From Ancylothrix sp. D3o (GTDB lineage: Bacteria > Cyanobacteriota > Cyanobacteriia > Cyanobacteriales > Oscillatoriaceae), in contig NZ_JAMXEX010000001.1 of NCBI RefSeq assembly GCF_025370775.1, positions 1 through 64,000 on the forward strand: 64,000 nucleotides of DNA, in the 5' to 3' direction. Position numbers and translations under genes: made by a program. The notes under the pieces are model-generated. The model worked only from the letters and a program-made list of their open reading frames with translations, did no database searches and had not been told where the DNA came from. Positions 23,533-32,901 of this stretch are shown here, piece after piece. The stretch's first letter is position 1. Every line of letters starts with the position of its first letter.

Positions 23533-26232
23533 ATGCCTGTAAACAACGCAAGATCAACAAAAACTGTATTTCACTCTCCGCTGACAAAATGTAAAGAATT
23601 ATTAATCCCTATGATTTTATTGTTGTGGCCGGCAGGTGTGACCGCCCAAATTATCCCTGATGCAAGCTTGGGAAGAGAAAATTCTACGGTAAGAGGAAAT
23701 GTTGAATTTAACGGTCAAGTTATCAACCGCATCGATGGCGGTGCTTTGCGGGGGATAAATTTATTCCATAGTTTTGAGCAATTTAATGTCGGTGAGGGGA
23801 CAGGTGTTTATTTCTCTAACCCCAGCAATGTTGAGAATATTTTTACACGAGTCACCGGCTCTTCTGTCTCCAATATTTTCGGCACTCTGGGAGTGTTGGG
23901 CAATGCTAATTTATTTTTGCTTAACCCGAATGGTGTTGTTTTTGGCCCAAATGCGCGTTTAGATGTGCGGGGCTCTTTTTTAGCAACCACCGCAGAGAGT
24001 TTTAATTTTGCTGATGGGGCGCAGTTTGGGGCAAAAGCAAGCGAAACTGAACCGATTTTAACTGTGAGTGTGCCGGTGGGGTTGGGTTTGGGGTCAAATT
24101 CTGCACCTATTCGGGTTGAGGGTTCGCAGTTAGAGGTGCCTGCGGGGCAAAAAATTTCTCTGGTTGGGGGAAATATTGTTATCGAAGGTGGCAAACTGGC
24201 AACCCCAGGAGGAACTATTGAACTTGGTTCTGGGGATATTCTGCTATCAAATAATGCGGTTTTAAATACCAGTGGTAGCGGTGGGGGTGGAATTCAATTG
24301 CAAGGAAACCAAATAAATATTACCGGCAAATCACAACTTTTAGCAAATACGCTTGGGGAAAATTCAGGCGTCGGTATTAATATTGGTGCTAATCAATTAA
24401 GTGTTTCGGCGGGAGGGTTTTTATCTTCTTCTACTTTTGGCGCGGGTGCGGCTGGGAATATTAATATTAATGCGGATACGGTGGAAATTGTCGGCGCTGG
24501 TACCAGCGATGTTATCGGCAAATTGTTATCGGGAACTTTTAACCCCCTCACCGATGAGTCAAATGGCTTATTTACCCTGAGTTTAGGTGCTGGAAAGGCG
24601 GGAGAAATTAATATTAATAGCCGCATTTTTACTGTGCGAGATGGGGCTGTTTTATTGTCTGTAGCTTTGGCCACTGGTTCGGGGGGAGATATGAATTTTA
24701 ATGCTAGTGAATCAATGTCTGTGTTGCGAAGTTCGTTAATTAATAATGGGACGGCGGGAATTGGTAAATCTGGCAATATTTTTATTAATACTCGCAATTT
24801 AACAGCAAATGATGGGGGTGTGATTACTACTTCGCCGGCACCAACGGCAACGGGAACTGGTGGTAGTTTGACGGTGAATGCAACTGAGTCTGTGGAACTT
24901 AATGGTGTGCCGGTTGGCTATCCTGTGCCGGGGGGGTTGTTTACAACGACTCTGGGGGCGGCAAATGCAGGCGAGTTAATTGTAAATACGCGCAGGTTGA
25001 GGGTGCTTAATGGGACGCAAATTTCGGCGGCGGCTTCGGGGGCCGGTCAAAGTGGCGATTTGACAGTGAATGCTGAGGATATAGAATTGGGGGGAATTTC
25101 GGAGGATGGCCGGTGGTTGGGGGGGTTGTTTACGTCGTCTTCGCTTTTGATTGTGGCCGGTCAGCGGGGCAATGCGGCGGCGGGAAATTTGGCGGTAAAT
25201 ACGCAACGTTTGATGGTGCGGGATGGGGCGCAAGTTTCGGCGGCAACGGGGGGAAAGGGTTCTGCCGGTTCGCTGAGGGTGAATGCTTCGGAGTTTTTGG
25301 AAATCAGCGGTTTTGGGGTTTCTAATAATACTGGGTTAGAAAGTTTGGGTTTGACTAATGAAGTGCGCGAGGGGAGGGTTCGTAGTTCTATTTCTGCTTT
25401 TACGAGTGGGGAGGGGACGGCGGGTGATTTGGTTTTGAAAACGTCTGAGTTAATTGTGCGAAATCAAGGTCAAATTCAGGTTAGTGGATCGGGTACAGGA
25501 AATGCTGGAAATTTGCAAATTGAGGCGGGGAGAATTCGCTTAGATAATGGGTTTTTGACGGCGGCTACTGCGTCGGGTGAGGGGGGTAATATTCGGCTTC
25601 TCACGCAGCAGTTACAGTTACGCCAAAATAGTCAAATTTCTACGGAGGCTGAGGGGTCTGGGAATGGGGGGAATATTACGATTGATGCGGATACGGTTAC
25701 TTCTTTGGAAAATAGCGATATTGTGGCGAATGCTTTTCAAGGTAGGGGGGGTAATATTTTGATTAATACGCAGGGGGTTTTTTTGTCGCCTGATAGTTTG
25801 ATTACTGCTTCTTCTCAGCGGGGTATTAGTGGGGTGGTGGAGATTAAAACGCCTGATACTCAGTTGGAAAATACGCTTACTCCTTTATCGGGTGAGTTTG
25901 TTTCTTCTGAGCAGTTGGTGGCAAATAGTTGTATTTCTCGGCGAAATGAACAACGGGGGAGTTTTACTGTTTCTGGTACTGGTGGGGTGCCGGTGACTCC
26001 TTTTGATCGGATAAATGGCCGGTTTGATGTTTTAGGGGTTGAGGAATTTTATGGTGAGGTTTCTATGAGTGATAGCCGGTTAAGTTTGCCGGCTTTGGGT
26101 TGGCAGTTTGGTGATCCTATTCAGGAGGCTCAGGGTTTGGTTAAAACTGCTGATGGTCGGGTTTTATTGGGTGTTTTGGCTCAAAATGGGGGTGTGTCGG
26201 TGAGGGATGTTTTTTGTGTTGAAAGTAGGTAA
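23533..26232 (+). CDS. Two-partner-secretion exoprotein, filamentous-haemagglutinin N-terminal domain
   Basis: About 899 residues from ATG 23533; the open frame extends upstream to a TTG at 23467 but the signal peptide (LLIPMILLLWPAGVTAQ) fits the ATG. The TPS domain follows directly (about residues 40-170: GGALRGINLFHSFEQFNVGE, SNIFGTLGVLGNANLFLLNP, NPNGVVFGP), the part recognised by a TpsB outer-membrane pore. The rest is a repetitive beta-helix with many GNINI, GDLTVNAE and ISA units. Two cysteines near the end (NSCISRR and VFCVESR) may form a disulfide. No TpsB gene is nearby. The next gene, a CHAT protein, starts 25 bp downstream, so the two probably form an operon. Confidence 0.9.
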   Translation: MPVNNARSTKTVFHSPLTKCKELLIPMILLLWPAGVTAQIIPDASLGRENSTVRGNVEFNGQVINRIDGGALRGINLFHSFEQFNVGEGTGVYFSNPSNVENIFTRVTGSSVSNIFGTLGVLGNANLFLLNPNGVVFGPNARLDVRGSFLATTAESFNFADGAQFGAKASETEPILTVSVPVGLGLGSNSAPIRVEGSQLEVPAGQKISLVGGNIVIEGGKLATPGGTIELGSGDILLSNNAVLNTSGSGGGGIQLQGNQINITGKSQLLANTLGENSGVGINIGANQLSVSAGGFLSSSTFGAGAAGNININADTVEIVGAGTSDVIGKLLSGTFNPLTDESNGLFTLSLGAGKAGEININSRIFTVRDGAVLLSVALATGSGGDMNFNASESMSVLRSSLINNGTAGIGKSGNIFINTRNLTANDGGVITTSPAPTATGTGGSLTVNATESVELNGVPVGYPVPGGLFTTTLGAANAGELIVNTRRLRVLNGTQISAAASGAGQSGDLTVNAEDIELGGISEDGRWLGGLFTSSSLLIVAGQRGNAAAGNLAVNTQRLMVRDGAQVSAATGGKGSAGSLRVNASEFLEISGFGVSNNTGLESLGLTNEVREGRVRSSISAFTSGEGTAGDLVLKTSELIVRNQGQIQVSGSGTGNAGNLQIEAGRIRLDNGFLTAATASGEGGNIRLLTQQLQLRQNSQISTEAEGSGNGGNITIDADTVTSLENSDIVANAFQGRGGNILINTQGVFLSPDSLITASSQRGISGVVEIKTPDTQLENTLTPLSGEFVSSEQLVANSCISRRNEQRGSFTVSGTGGVPVTPFDRINGRFDVLGVEEFYGEVSMSDSRLSLPALGWQFGDPIQEAQGLVKTADGRVLLGVLAQNGGVSVRDVFCVESR

Positions 26233-26257
26233 ATTTTAGGGTTATTAAAGGGAAGTG

Positions 26258-28822
26258 ATGGATAAGTTTTTTATCAAAAAATGGCGGAAATTTGCGTTTT
26301 TTTTAGCAAATGGTTTTAGATTTTGGCGGCGGGTGGTTTATTTAAGCAAATTGAGGTTTTATAAGGTTGCGATTGTTTTGTTCTTTGTGGGGTTTTTGGG
26401 TGTTTTGGCGATGGAAGTGCCTGCGAACAGTCAAGAGGTGCCGGTTTTGATTCGCCAAGGGGTTGATTTTTATGAGAAGGGAGATTATTTAGAGGCGATT
26501 TCTGTTTGGAAACAGGCGCTTTCTGGTAATAGTTTGCCGGCTAAGGAGGCGGCGGTTATTTATCGGAATTTGGGGATGGCTTACCGGCAGGTGGGTCAGT
26601 TATCGGAGGCGATTAAAGTTTGGGATTTGGCGGCTGATTTTTATCAAAAATCGGAAAATTCGGATGGGATTTTATTAGCAAAGATTAGAATTGAGCAAGG
26701 ACAAACTTATAGTGATTTGGGACAATATCGCAGGGCAATTGAGTTGTTAAAAACGGCTCTTGATTTGGCTTCTAATGATAAATTTACGCGGGCTGCGGCG
26801 CTTGGGGCGTTGGGAAATGCTTTTTCGGGGGCGGGTGATTATGATAGGGCTATTGAGCGTTACCAAGAAGGATTAAAACTGGCGCGGGAATTGAATCAAA
26901 AAGTTTATGTTTCTACGCTTTTAAATAATGTGGGTAATTTGTATATAAAGCGTGCGGAAAGATATGCAATTCAAGCGAATTCTGCGAGATTAGAAGGGGA
27001 TGATAAAGAAGAGGAAAATTTGAAAAAATTAGCTAAAAATGATCGGCTTTCGGCAGCGGATGTTTTTGAAGTTAATCTGCTAGAAAGTTCGGCGGTTGGG
27101 GGTTTTTCTGAGGTGCGGGCGCTGCTTGGTTATAACAATTTTTTGCAAAAAATTGAGGAACCAGATCCTAATATTTTAGAGCGAAATATTAACAAGGTTT
27201 TGGGAATTTTAAGGTCTTTGCCGGCTTCTAGGGATAAGGCTTTTGGGTTGATTGAGATAGGAAATCAAATGAGCTATGGGGGAAAGGTTTTTTCTCTTGA
27301 GGCTTTGGAGATTTTAAACGAGGCAATTCAGGTATCAAGAAATATTGCTGATCGGCGGGCAGAATCTTTTGCTTTGGGAGAATTAGGAAAGCTTTATGAA
27401 ACGGCAAAAAATGATCAAAAAGCAATGGAATTTACCCGTTTGGCGCAGTTGGCGGCGCAGGAAGTGAGGGCGGCTGAAAGTCTCTATTTATGGCAGTGGC
27501 AAGGGGCGCGTTTGTTGCGAAAAAATGGGGAGTTTTTGGCGGCAAAAGTGGGTTTTGAGGAGGCTATTGCTACGTTAGAAAGTATTAGGGGTGATTTGGT
27601 TGCGGCTAATAAGGAATTGCAGTTTGATTTTCGAGATTCGGTTGAGCCGGTTTATCGTCAGTATATTGATTTGTTGTTGAGTTCAGAAATTAATTTACCA
27701 ACAAATAATCAACAAAATATTCGCAAGGCTTTGGATGTTTTGGATTTGCTGAAGTTGGCGGAGTTGCAAAACTTTTTTGGCGATGAGTGTGTGGAGGTGG
27801 CACAAGATACGGTGAAAAAAGATGGCCGGTTAGTGGATAAATCGGCGGCGATTGTTTATTCGGTAATTTTGCCTAATCAGACTTATCTGATTTTGGAATT
27901 AGCGGATGGAAGGCTAAAAAATTTTACAGTGCTGGTGAAAGAAGAGGAGATAAAAGAGGAAATTAATGCTTTGCGGAGTTTGTTGGAAAGGCGGAGTACG
28001 AATGAATATTTAACACAATCTCAAAAAGTTTATGAGTTGTTAATTCGCCCTCTTGAGGTTGATTTGATTGCGGTAAAACCGAAGACTTTGGTTTTTGTAA
28101 ATGATGGGGTTTTGCGGCAGGTTCCTATGGCGGCGCTGCATGATGGGGAAAGGTTTTTTATTGAGAAATATGCGATTTCTACAACTGCTAGTTTAAGTTT
28201 GACGGCTTCTTTACCGCTGGAACGTCAAAATTTAGAGGCTTTGATGGCTGGATTAACGGTTGCCAAACCGCCTTTTTCTGCGTTGAGTAATGTGGAGGCT
28301 GAGGTTAATGGGGTAGAGAAGATTTTGGGGGGAAAAAGTATTTTGGATAAGGATTTTACGCTGGCAAATTTAGAGAATGCGTTGGCGGAAGGTGTTTATC
28401 CTATTGTGCATTTGGCTACGCATGGAAAGTTTGGGGTGGATACGGAAAGTACGTTTTTGTTGGCTTATGATACGCGAATTTCTGTGGAGGAAATTGACCG
28501 TTTATTGCGGGTGAATTTGCGGCAGCCGGTGCAGTTATTAACTTTAAGTGCTTGTCAAACGGCGGCGGGTGATAATCGTTCGGCTTTGGGTATTGCGGGG
28601 GTGGCGGTGCGTGCGGGGGTGAAAAGTGCTTTGGCTTCTTTGTGGTATATTAATGATGCGTCAACTGTACCGCTGATTGAGGAGTTTTATCGTCAATTGC
28701 GGCAACCAGAGATTACTAAGGCGGAGGCTCTGCGGAGAGCGCAATTAATGTTAATTAAAAATGAAGATTATGCTCATCCGGCGGTTTGGTCTCCTTTTAT
28801 TGTCATTGGCAATTGGTTATAG
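26258..28822 (+). CDS. TPR-CHAT domain protein (caspase-like)
   Basis: About 854 residues. ATG 26258 is preferred over the adjacent GTG 26255 because AAGGGAAG is better spaced from it. An N-terminal membrane or signal segment (about 36-56) is followed by TPR repeats (about 60-400) and a C-terminal CHAT domain (about 560-854). The caspase-clan dyad is visible: His722 in HLATHGKFG and Cys766 in TLSACQTAAG. CHAT proteins cut specific partners in other bacteria. It is encoded directly after a secreted haemagglutinin and before a CHASE2 cyclase and DUF928 protein. Processing or quality control of the exoprotein is a reasonable but unproven role. Confidence 0.9.
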   Translation: MDKFFIKKWRKFAFFLANGFRFWRRVVYLSKLRFYKVAIVLFFVGFLGVLAMEVPANSQEVPVLIRQGVDFYEKGDYLEAISVWKQALSGNSLPAKEAAVIYRNLGMAYRQVGQLSEAIKVWDLAADFYQKSENSDGILLAKIRIEQGQTYSDLGQYRRAIELLKTALDLASNDKFTRAAALGALGNAFSGAGDYDRAIERYQEGLKLARELNQKVYVSTLLNNVGNLYIKRAERYAIQANSARLEGDDKEEENLKKLAKNDRLSAADVFEVNLLESSAVGGFSEVRALLGYNNFLQKIEEPDPNILERNINKVLGILRSLPASRDKAFGLIEIGNQMSYGGKVFSLEALEILNEAIQVSRNIADRRAESFALGELGKLYETAKNDQKAMEFTRLAQLAAQEVRAAESLYLWQWQGARLLRKNGEFLAAKVGFEEAIATLESIRGDLVAANKELQFDFRDSVEPVYRQYIDLLLSSEINLPTNNQQNIRKALDVLDLLKLAELQNFFGDECVEVAQDTVKKDGRLVDKSAAIVYSVILPNQTYLILELADGRLKNFTVLVKEEEIKEEINALRSLLERRSTNEYLTQSQKVYELLIRPLEVDLIAVKPKTLVFVNDGVLRQVPMAALHDGERFFIEKYAISTTASLSLTASLPLERQNLEALMAGLTVAKPPFSALSNVEAEVNGVEKILGGKSILDKDFTLANLENALAEGVYPIVHLATHGKFGVDTESTFLLAYDTRISVEEIDRLLRVNLRQPVQLLTLSACQTAAGDNRSALGIAGVAVRAGVKSALASLWYINDASTVPLIEEFYRQLRQPEITKAEALRRAQLMLIKNEDYAHPAVWSPFIVIGNWL

Positions 28823-28994
28823 TTCTTTTTTTGTTAGAAATCAGAGGGATTTTGATTAGGGCAAAATTATCTCTTACTGAACGCTGTTTAACCCCTACTC
28901 TTTAGCGTTTGAGAAAAATTTTAGTTGGTAAAACGTCCCTACAATTTAAGATGAAAAGCCAACCGCTTAAAGCATATAGCAATGGGGTTAAGGG

Positions 28995-30884
28995 ATGGTT
29001 TGGGCAAAGCTGAAACAACAAATTTGGCAATGGCGGGGGGTGTGGCTGACGACTCCTGTGGTGGGGGGGGTGTTGCTGGCGGTGCGGTTGACTGGCTGGT
29101 TGCAGCCTTTGGAATGGATGGCTTTGGATCTGTTTTTTCGCTTGCGTCCTCCTGAGTCTAGGGATGAGAAAATTGTGATTGTGGGGATTGAGGAGTCGGA
29201 TTTACAAAAATATGGCTGGCCGGTTTCTGATGAAAATTTGGCGCAATTGATTGATAAGGTGAGGAAACAAAAGCCGGTGGCGATTGGTTTAGATTTGTAT
29301 CGGGATATGCCGGTTAAATCTGGTTATGAAGAATTGGTAAGGGTTTTTAAATCGACTCCTAATTTAATTGGTATTGAAAAAAAAGTTGGGGATAAATATA
29401 GTTCGGCGGTTGCGGCTTCGCCGGTTTTGAAAGAACTCGGTCAAGTTGGGGTTAATGATGTGGTGGTTGATAATGATGGTAAATTGCGTCGGGGGTTGCT
29501 TTTTTTAGATACGGCTGATGGCGAATCTTTGCCGAGTTTGGGTTTGATGTTGGCGATGATTTATTTACAAGGAAAAAATGTTTCTCCTGATCCTAATTCG
29601 GTTAATTTGAAGTTTAATAAGGCGGAGTTTGTGCCTTTTGAAAGCAACGATGGGGCGTATGTTAAGGCGGATGCTGGGGGATATCAAATTTTGTTGAATT
29701 ATCGGGGGCCGGCGCGGACTTTTTTTCATGTTTCTATGCAAGAGGTGATGGAAAATCGGCTTCCTCAAGATTTTTTTAAGAATAAAGTTGTTTTTATTGG
29801 CCCGACGGCAACGAGTTTAAAAGATTATTTTTATACGCCTTTTAGTACGCCTCAACAAACGGCTGGGGTGGAAGTTCAAGCAACTTTAACTAGCCAAATT
29901 ATTAACGCTGCTTTGCAAAATCGTCCGCTGATTAAAGTGTGGGATGACAAGCTGGAAATTTTCTGGCTTTATTTGTGGTGTGGGGTGGGTTCTGGGATTA
30001 GTTGGGTGGTGGGTTCGCGGCGCTGGACTGTGTTGGTGGTGGTGGTGGCAAAGGTTAAGGTTGTTGGTATTTGTTATGTGGCTTTTTTGGCTGGGTGGTG
30101 GCTTCCTGTGGTGCCCCCGGTTCTTTCTTTATTGAGTTCTTTTGCGATTATTAATAGCTATTTGGCTTATCTTGAACGCCAAGACCGCTACACGGTTATG
30201 AATTTATTTGGTCGTCATGTTTCTCCAAAAATTGCTGAGGCAATTTGGCGCGAACGTGATCAAATTCTTAAACAAGGCCGGTTATCTGGCCGCAAAGTTA
30301 CGGCGACTGTTTTATTTACTGATATTAAAAATTTTAGCAGTATTGCTGAAAATTTGGAGCCGGAAAAGTTAATGTGTTGGCTTAATGAATATATGGAAGA
30401 AATGGCGGGTTTGGTTTTAGAAAAGGGGGGAGTCGTTGATAAGTTTATTGGCGATTCTGTGATGGCGGTTTTTGGGGTGCCTTTTGCTCGCACCACGCCA
30501 GATGGAGTTGCTTCGGATGCTGTGGCGGCGGTGAGTTGTGCTTTGGAAATGGCTTCAAAATTGCGCTTGCTTAATCAGTATTGGCAAAAAAAAGGAGACC
30601 CGACGATAGCGATGCGGGTTGGTATTTGCACCGGCCCGGTGGTTATTGGCAGTTTGGGTAGTCGAGAACGAGAAGATTATACGGTAATTGGGGATAGTGT
30701 AAATATTGCTGCTCGGTTAGAAAGTTTTGATAAATCTATTGATGGGGGAATTTGTCGGATTTTAATTAGTGAAGAAACTTATGTTCATATCAAAGATAAA
30801 TTTGCCACGCGATATTTAGGCTCAGAATTGCTGAAAGGTCGCAAAAAGCCGGTTGATATTTATCATGTTATGCTCGAAAAATAA
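28995..30884 (+). CDS. CHASE2-domain adenylate/guanylate cyclase
   Basis: A 629-residue membrane cyclase. TM1 is about residues 19-45, followed by an extracytoplasmic CHASE2 sensor (about 45-310), three close membrane helices (about 325-400), and a class III cyclase domain (about 430-620). Catalytic features are present: metal-binding Asp in LFTDIKNFSS and in DKFIGDSVMAVFG, the Lys of VDKFIGD for purine binding, and Asn/Arg of DSVNIAARLES for the transition state. It should make cAMP from ATP; the choice of cAMP or cGMP is not certain from motifs. It follows the CHAT gene after 172 bp on the same strand, a neighbourhood seen in other filamentous cyanobacteria. Confidence 0.92.
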   Translation: MVWAKLKQQIWQWRGVWLTTPVVGGVLLAVRLTGWLQPLEWMALDLFFRLRPPESRDEKIVIVGIEESDLQKYGWPVSDENLAQLIDKVRKQKPVAIGLDLYRDMPVKSGYEELVRVFKSTPNLIGIEKKVGDKYSSAVAASPVLKELGQVGVNDVVVDNDGKLRRGLLFLDTADGESLPSLGLMLAMIYLQGKNVSPDPNSVNLKFNKAEFVPFESNDGAYVKADAGGYQILLNYRGPARTFFHVSMQEVMENRLPQDFFKNKVVFIGPTATSLKDYFYTPFSTPQQTAGVEVQATLTSQIINAALQNRPLIKVWDDKLEIFWLYLWCGVGSGISWVVGSRRWTVLVVVVAKVKVVGICYVAFLAGWWLPVVPPVLSLLSSFAIINSYLAYLERQDRYTVMNLFGRHVSPKIAEAIWRERDQILKQGRLSGRKVTATVLFTDIKNFSSIAENLEPEKLMCWLNEYMEEMAGLVLEKGGVVDKFIGDSVMAVFGVPFARTTPDGVASDAVAAVSCALEMASKLRLLNQYWQKKGDPTIAMRVGICTGPVVIGSLGSREREDYTVIGDSVNIAARLESFDKSIDGGICRILISEETYVHIKDKFATRYLGSELLKGRKKPVDIYHVMLEK

Positions 30885-31158
30885 TCATAAAAGTTTTGTG
30901 ACGAATTTTAATAAGATTGGCTGGCTGCTTACTAGAGCATTTTGGATAAAGTAGGCTGAGAAAGGGGATTTTTATGATTATTTGGCTTTTTTTATGGATT
31001 TTTGACCAAAAAAGTATTTGGCAGTGAGGGAAAGTTGAGTTATAATAGCAACAAAATTATTAAATTTGTGACAGTCTGCCAAGCTATTAAATAAATTTCG
31101 GCTGTGGTACAAGGCAGAACAAAAAAGCAAAAAATTGGAATCTGGAGTTAAAAGCATC

Positions 31159-31932
31159 GTGAATTTCCGCCGAATAACAACAATCTTGACCGGCACAACA
31201 TCGCTGCTATTAATGCAGTTAATGGCGGCTATCAATTCTCCGCAAAATTCCCTATTTAGCGGCAATTTTCTGGGTGAATTAACATCACCAGCACAGGCCG
31301 GTCAAACGGCAATGACCTACAGACCGCCGAACCGAGGAGCACCGCGCAGCACTCAAGGCACCGGCTCGCGGGGATGTCCTGATGCGGGGCCGGTGGGGTT
31401 GAGCTTGCTGGCCCCTAATGACCACACCGGCCTGACGGCAGCCGGTCATCCCGCGTTTTTTTGGTATTTGTCCGACGTGCCGGCTGCACCGCTTGAGTTT
31501 GCTTTGGTTCAGCCTGGGGTGGCCAAACCGCTTTTCGTTAAACAAATGCAGCCAAAACAAGCGGGTATTGTGCAAATAGAAATGCCCAAAGAATTGCCAG
31601 AGTTGGTAGCAGGGCAAAAATATAAATGGTCAGTTAGCATTATTTGCAATGCCAATCGCCGCTCTGCGGATGTGTTTGCTCACTCTTGGATCGAGCGGGT
31701 TTCACCGGCACCGGAAGTGATGGCAAAATTAGCCACCGCAACATCTGAGCAAGACAAAGCCGAAATTTATGCCAGTGCCGGTTTGTGGTACGATGCCCTA
31801 GAAACGACTTATAAACTATCAGCAACTAAGCCAAACCATCCAGCTTTTATGAACAGTTTAATTACCCTTTTAGAGCAAGGCGGATTGCAACAAGAAGCCG
31901 CCAAAGAACGGCAGAGAATGGCAATGCAATAA
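31159..31932 (+). CDS. DUF928 secreted protein
   Basis: About 257 residues from GTG 31159; the frame is open from TTG 31135. The N-terminus has a signal peptide (RRITTILTGTTSLLLMQLMA). The mature protein has an NRGAPRSTQGTGSRGC segment, a strand-rich central domain and a helical C-terminal part (AEIYASAGLWYDALETTYKL), which is the pattern of DUF928. Family members are periplasmic or cell-surface proteins commonly encoded beside CHAT and haemagglutinin genes in cyanobacteria. Function unknown. Confidence 0.85.
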   Translation: MNFRRITTILTGTTSLLLMQLMAAINSPQNSLFSGNFLGELTSPAQAGQTAMTYRPPNRGAPRSTQGTGSRGCPDAGPVGLSLLAPNDHTGLTAAGHPAFFWYLSDVPAAPLEFALVQPGVAKPLFVKQMQPKQAGIVQIEMPKELPELVAGQKYKWSVSIICNANRRSADVFAHSWIERVSPAPEVMAKLATATSEQDKAEIYASAGLWYDALETTYKLSATKPNHPAFMNSLITLLEQGGLQQEAAKERQRMAMQ

Positions 31933-31937
31933 CCAAA

Positions 31938-31974
31938 CTTCCCTTCCCCCTCTCCTAGTAAAAAGGAAGGGAAG
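31938..31974. terminator. Bidirectional hairpin between convergent genes
   Basis: CTTCCCTTCC (31938-31947) pairs perfectly with GGAAGGGAAG (31965-31974). It lies between the DUF928 gene and the convergent S4 gene, where a shared terminator is expected. Confidence 0.6.
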
Positions 31975-31987
31975 AATTGAAAATTTA

Positions 31988-32212
31988 TTACTCAATAAAA
32001 TAGCCCCATCGCTCTAATTCCACTTCATAAGTTTTGCCTTGAAATGTCACTAAATCACCAGAAATTAATTGCCGGCCTCTCCGAGTTTCAAGGAGGCCAT
32101 TAACTTTCACTTGTCCGCCTTGAACGACTAATTTGGCTTGGCCGCCGGTGGGGACGGCACCCACCCATTTTAAAAATTGTCCGAGTCTAATGGTTTGATT
32201 TTCTTCGTTCAT
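31988..32212 (-). CDS. S4-domain RNA-binding protein (YbcJ-like)
   Basis: A 74-residue protein from ATG 32212 (MNEENQTIRLGQFLKWVG; an in-frame ATG 12 bp upstream is possible). It is a single S4 fold: LGQFLKWVGAVPTGGQAKLV, then GGQVKVNGLLETRRGRQLIS and GDLVTF. Stand-alone S4 proteins of this length bind structured RNA, probably rRNA. Confidence 0.88.
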   Translation of the reverse strand: MNEENQTIRLGQFLKWVGAVPTGGQAKLVVQGGQVKVNGLLETRRGRQLISGDLVTFQGKTYEVELERWGYFIE

Positions 32213-32901
32213 AATTTGTGGCAAGATAACTGTAATTTAATGTATCTTAAACAATGAGAGAAATCCCCAACCGTAAGGGCAATCTCAGCGGTAATTTTGG
32301 CGGCGCAAGCTTAGAGAATTCGTCTTGCCAAACTCCCAAGCAAAAATTATTCTAAAATCTAAAATCTAAACTCTAAACTATAATCTTATTATTGACGTTT
32401 TCATAAAAATCGTTGAAAATTTATGATTAAACCCAAGCGCTCACCCAGCCCTTTGCTTCAAAAAGGCATCCCCTCGTCAGAGGAGCAACTGAGCGCCGGT
32501 TAAAGAATGCCTGAGCAAAGCCAGAATGTCCGGTTTTTTGAGATTTTCTGAGGTTTGATGAAATGAAGAAAAATTTTACAGGAGTTTTCTGTATTTTTTT
32601 TAAAAAAAACCTAACTTTCTGGTGACAATTTTGCCAACTATGAATCACCATAAAAAAAAAGCCATCGCCGTGCCGGTTCACTTAGGCAAGCAAAAATCAA
32701 CCCACAACTCACAACCAAGAGCCTCTCACTTTGGCATCAAACCCAAAGAAACCTCTCCCCCCTACCCACCTCCCCTCTTAGGGACGGGAGGTAGGGGGGT
32801 TAGTCTCGTCATTGCTGAGATGCTCCCCTCACAACCAGCCACACATTGTATGAAAAAGAACTGCCTACAAAGTCGCCATCAAGTTCGTCAGGGGAAAAAC
32901 A
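32213..32901. other. Gene-free spacer with repeats
   Basis: About 690 bp without a plausible gene; the short open frames in it have no coding character. It contains short AAAATCT-type heptamer repeats (32347-32372) and a C/G-rich hairpin (32751-32801, TCCCCCCTACCCACCTCCC against GGGAGGTAGGGGGG). Neither resembles a tRNA or a riboswitch I know. The promoter of the HD gene should lie at its right end. Confidence 0.5.
32751..32801. repeat. C/G-rich intergenic hairpin
   Basis: A CCCCCCTACCCACCTCCC arm and a GGGAGGTAGGGGGG arm around an 11-12 nt loop. Such poly-C/poly-G hairpins are common cyanobacterial interspersed repeats; it is about 100 bp upstream of a start codon, so a terminator role is unlikely. 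Confidence 0.55.
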
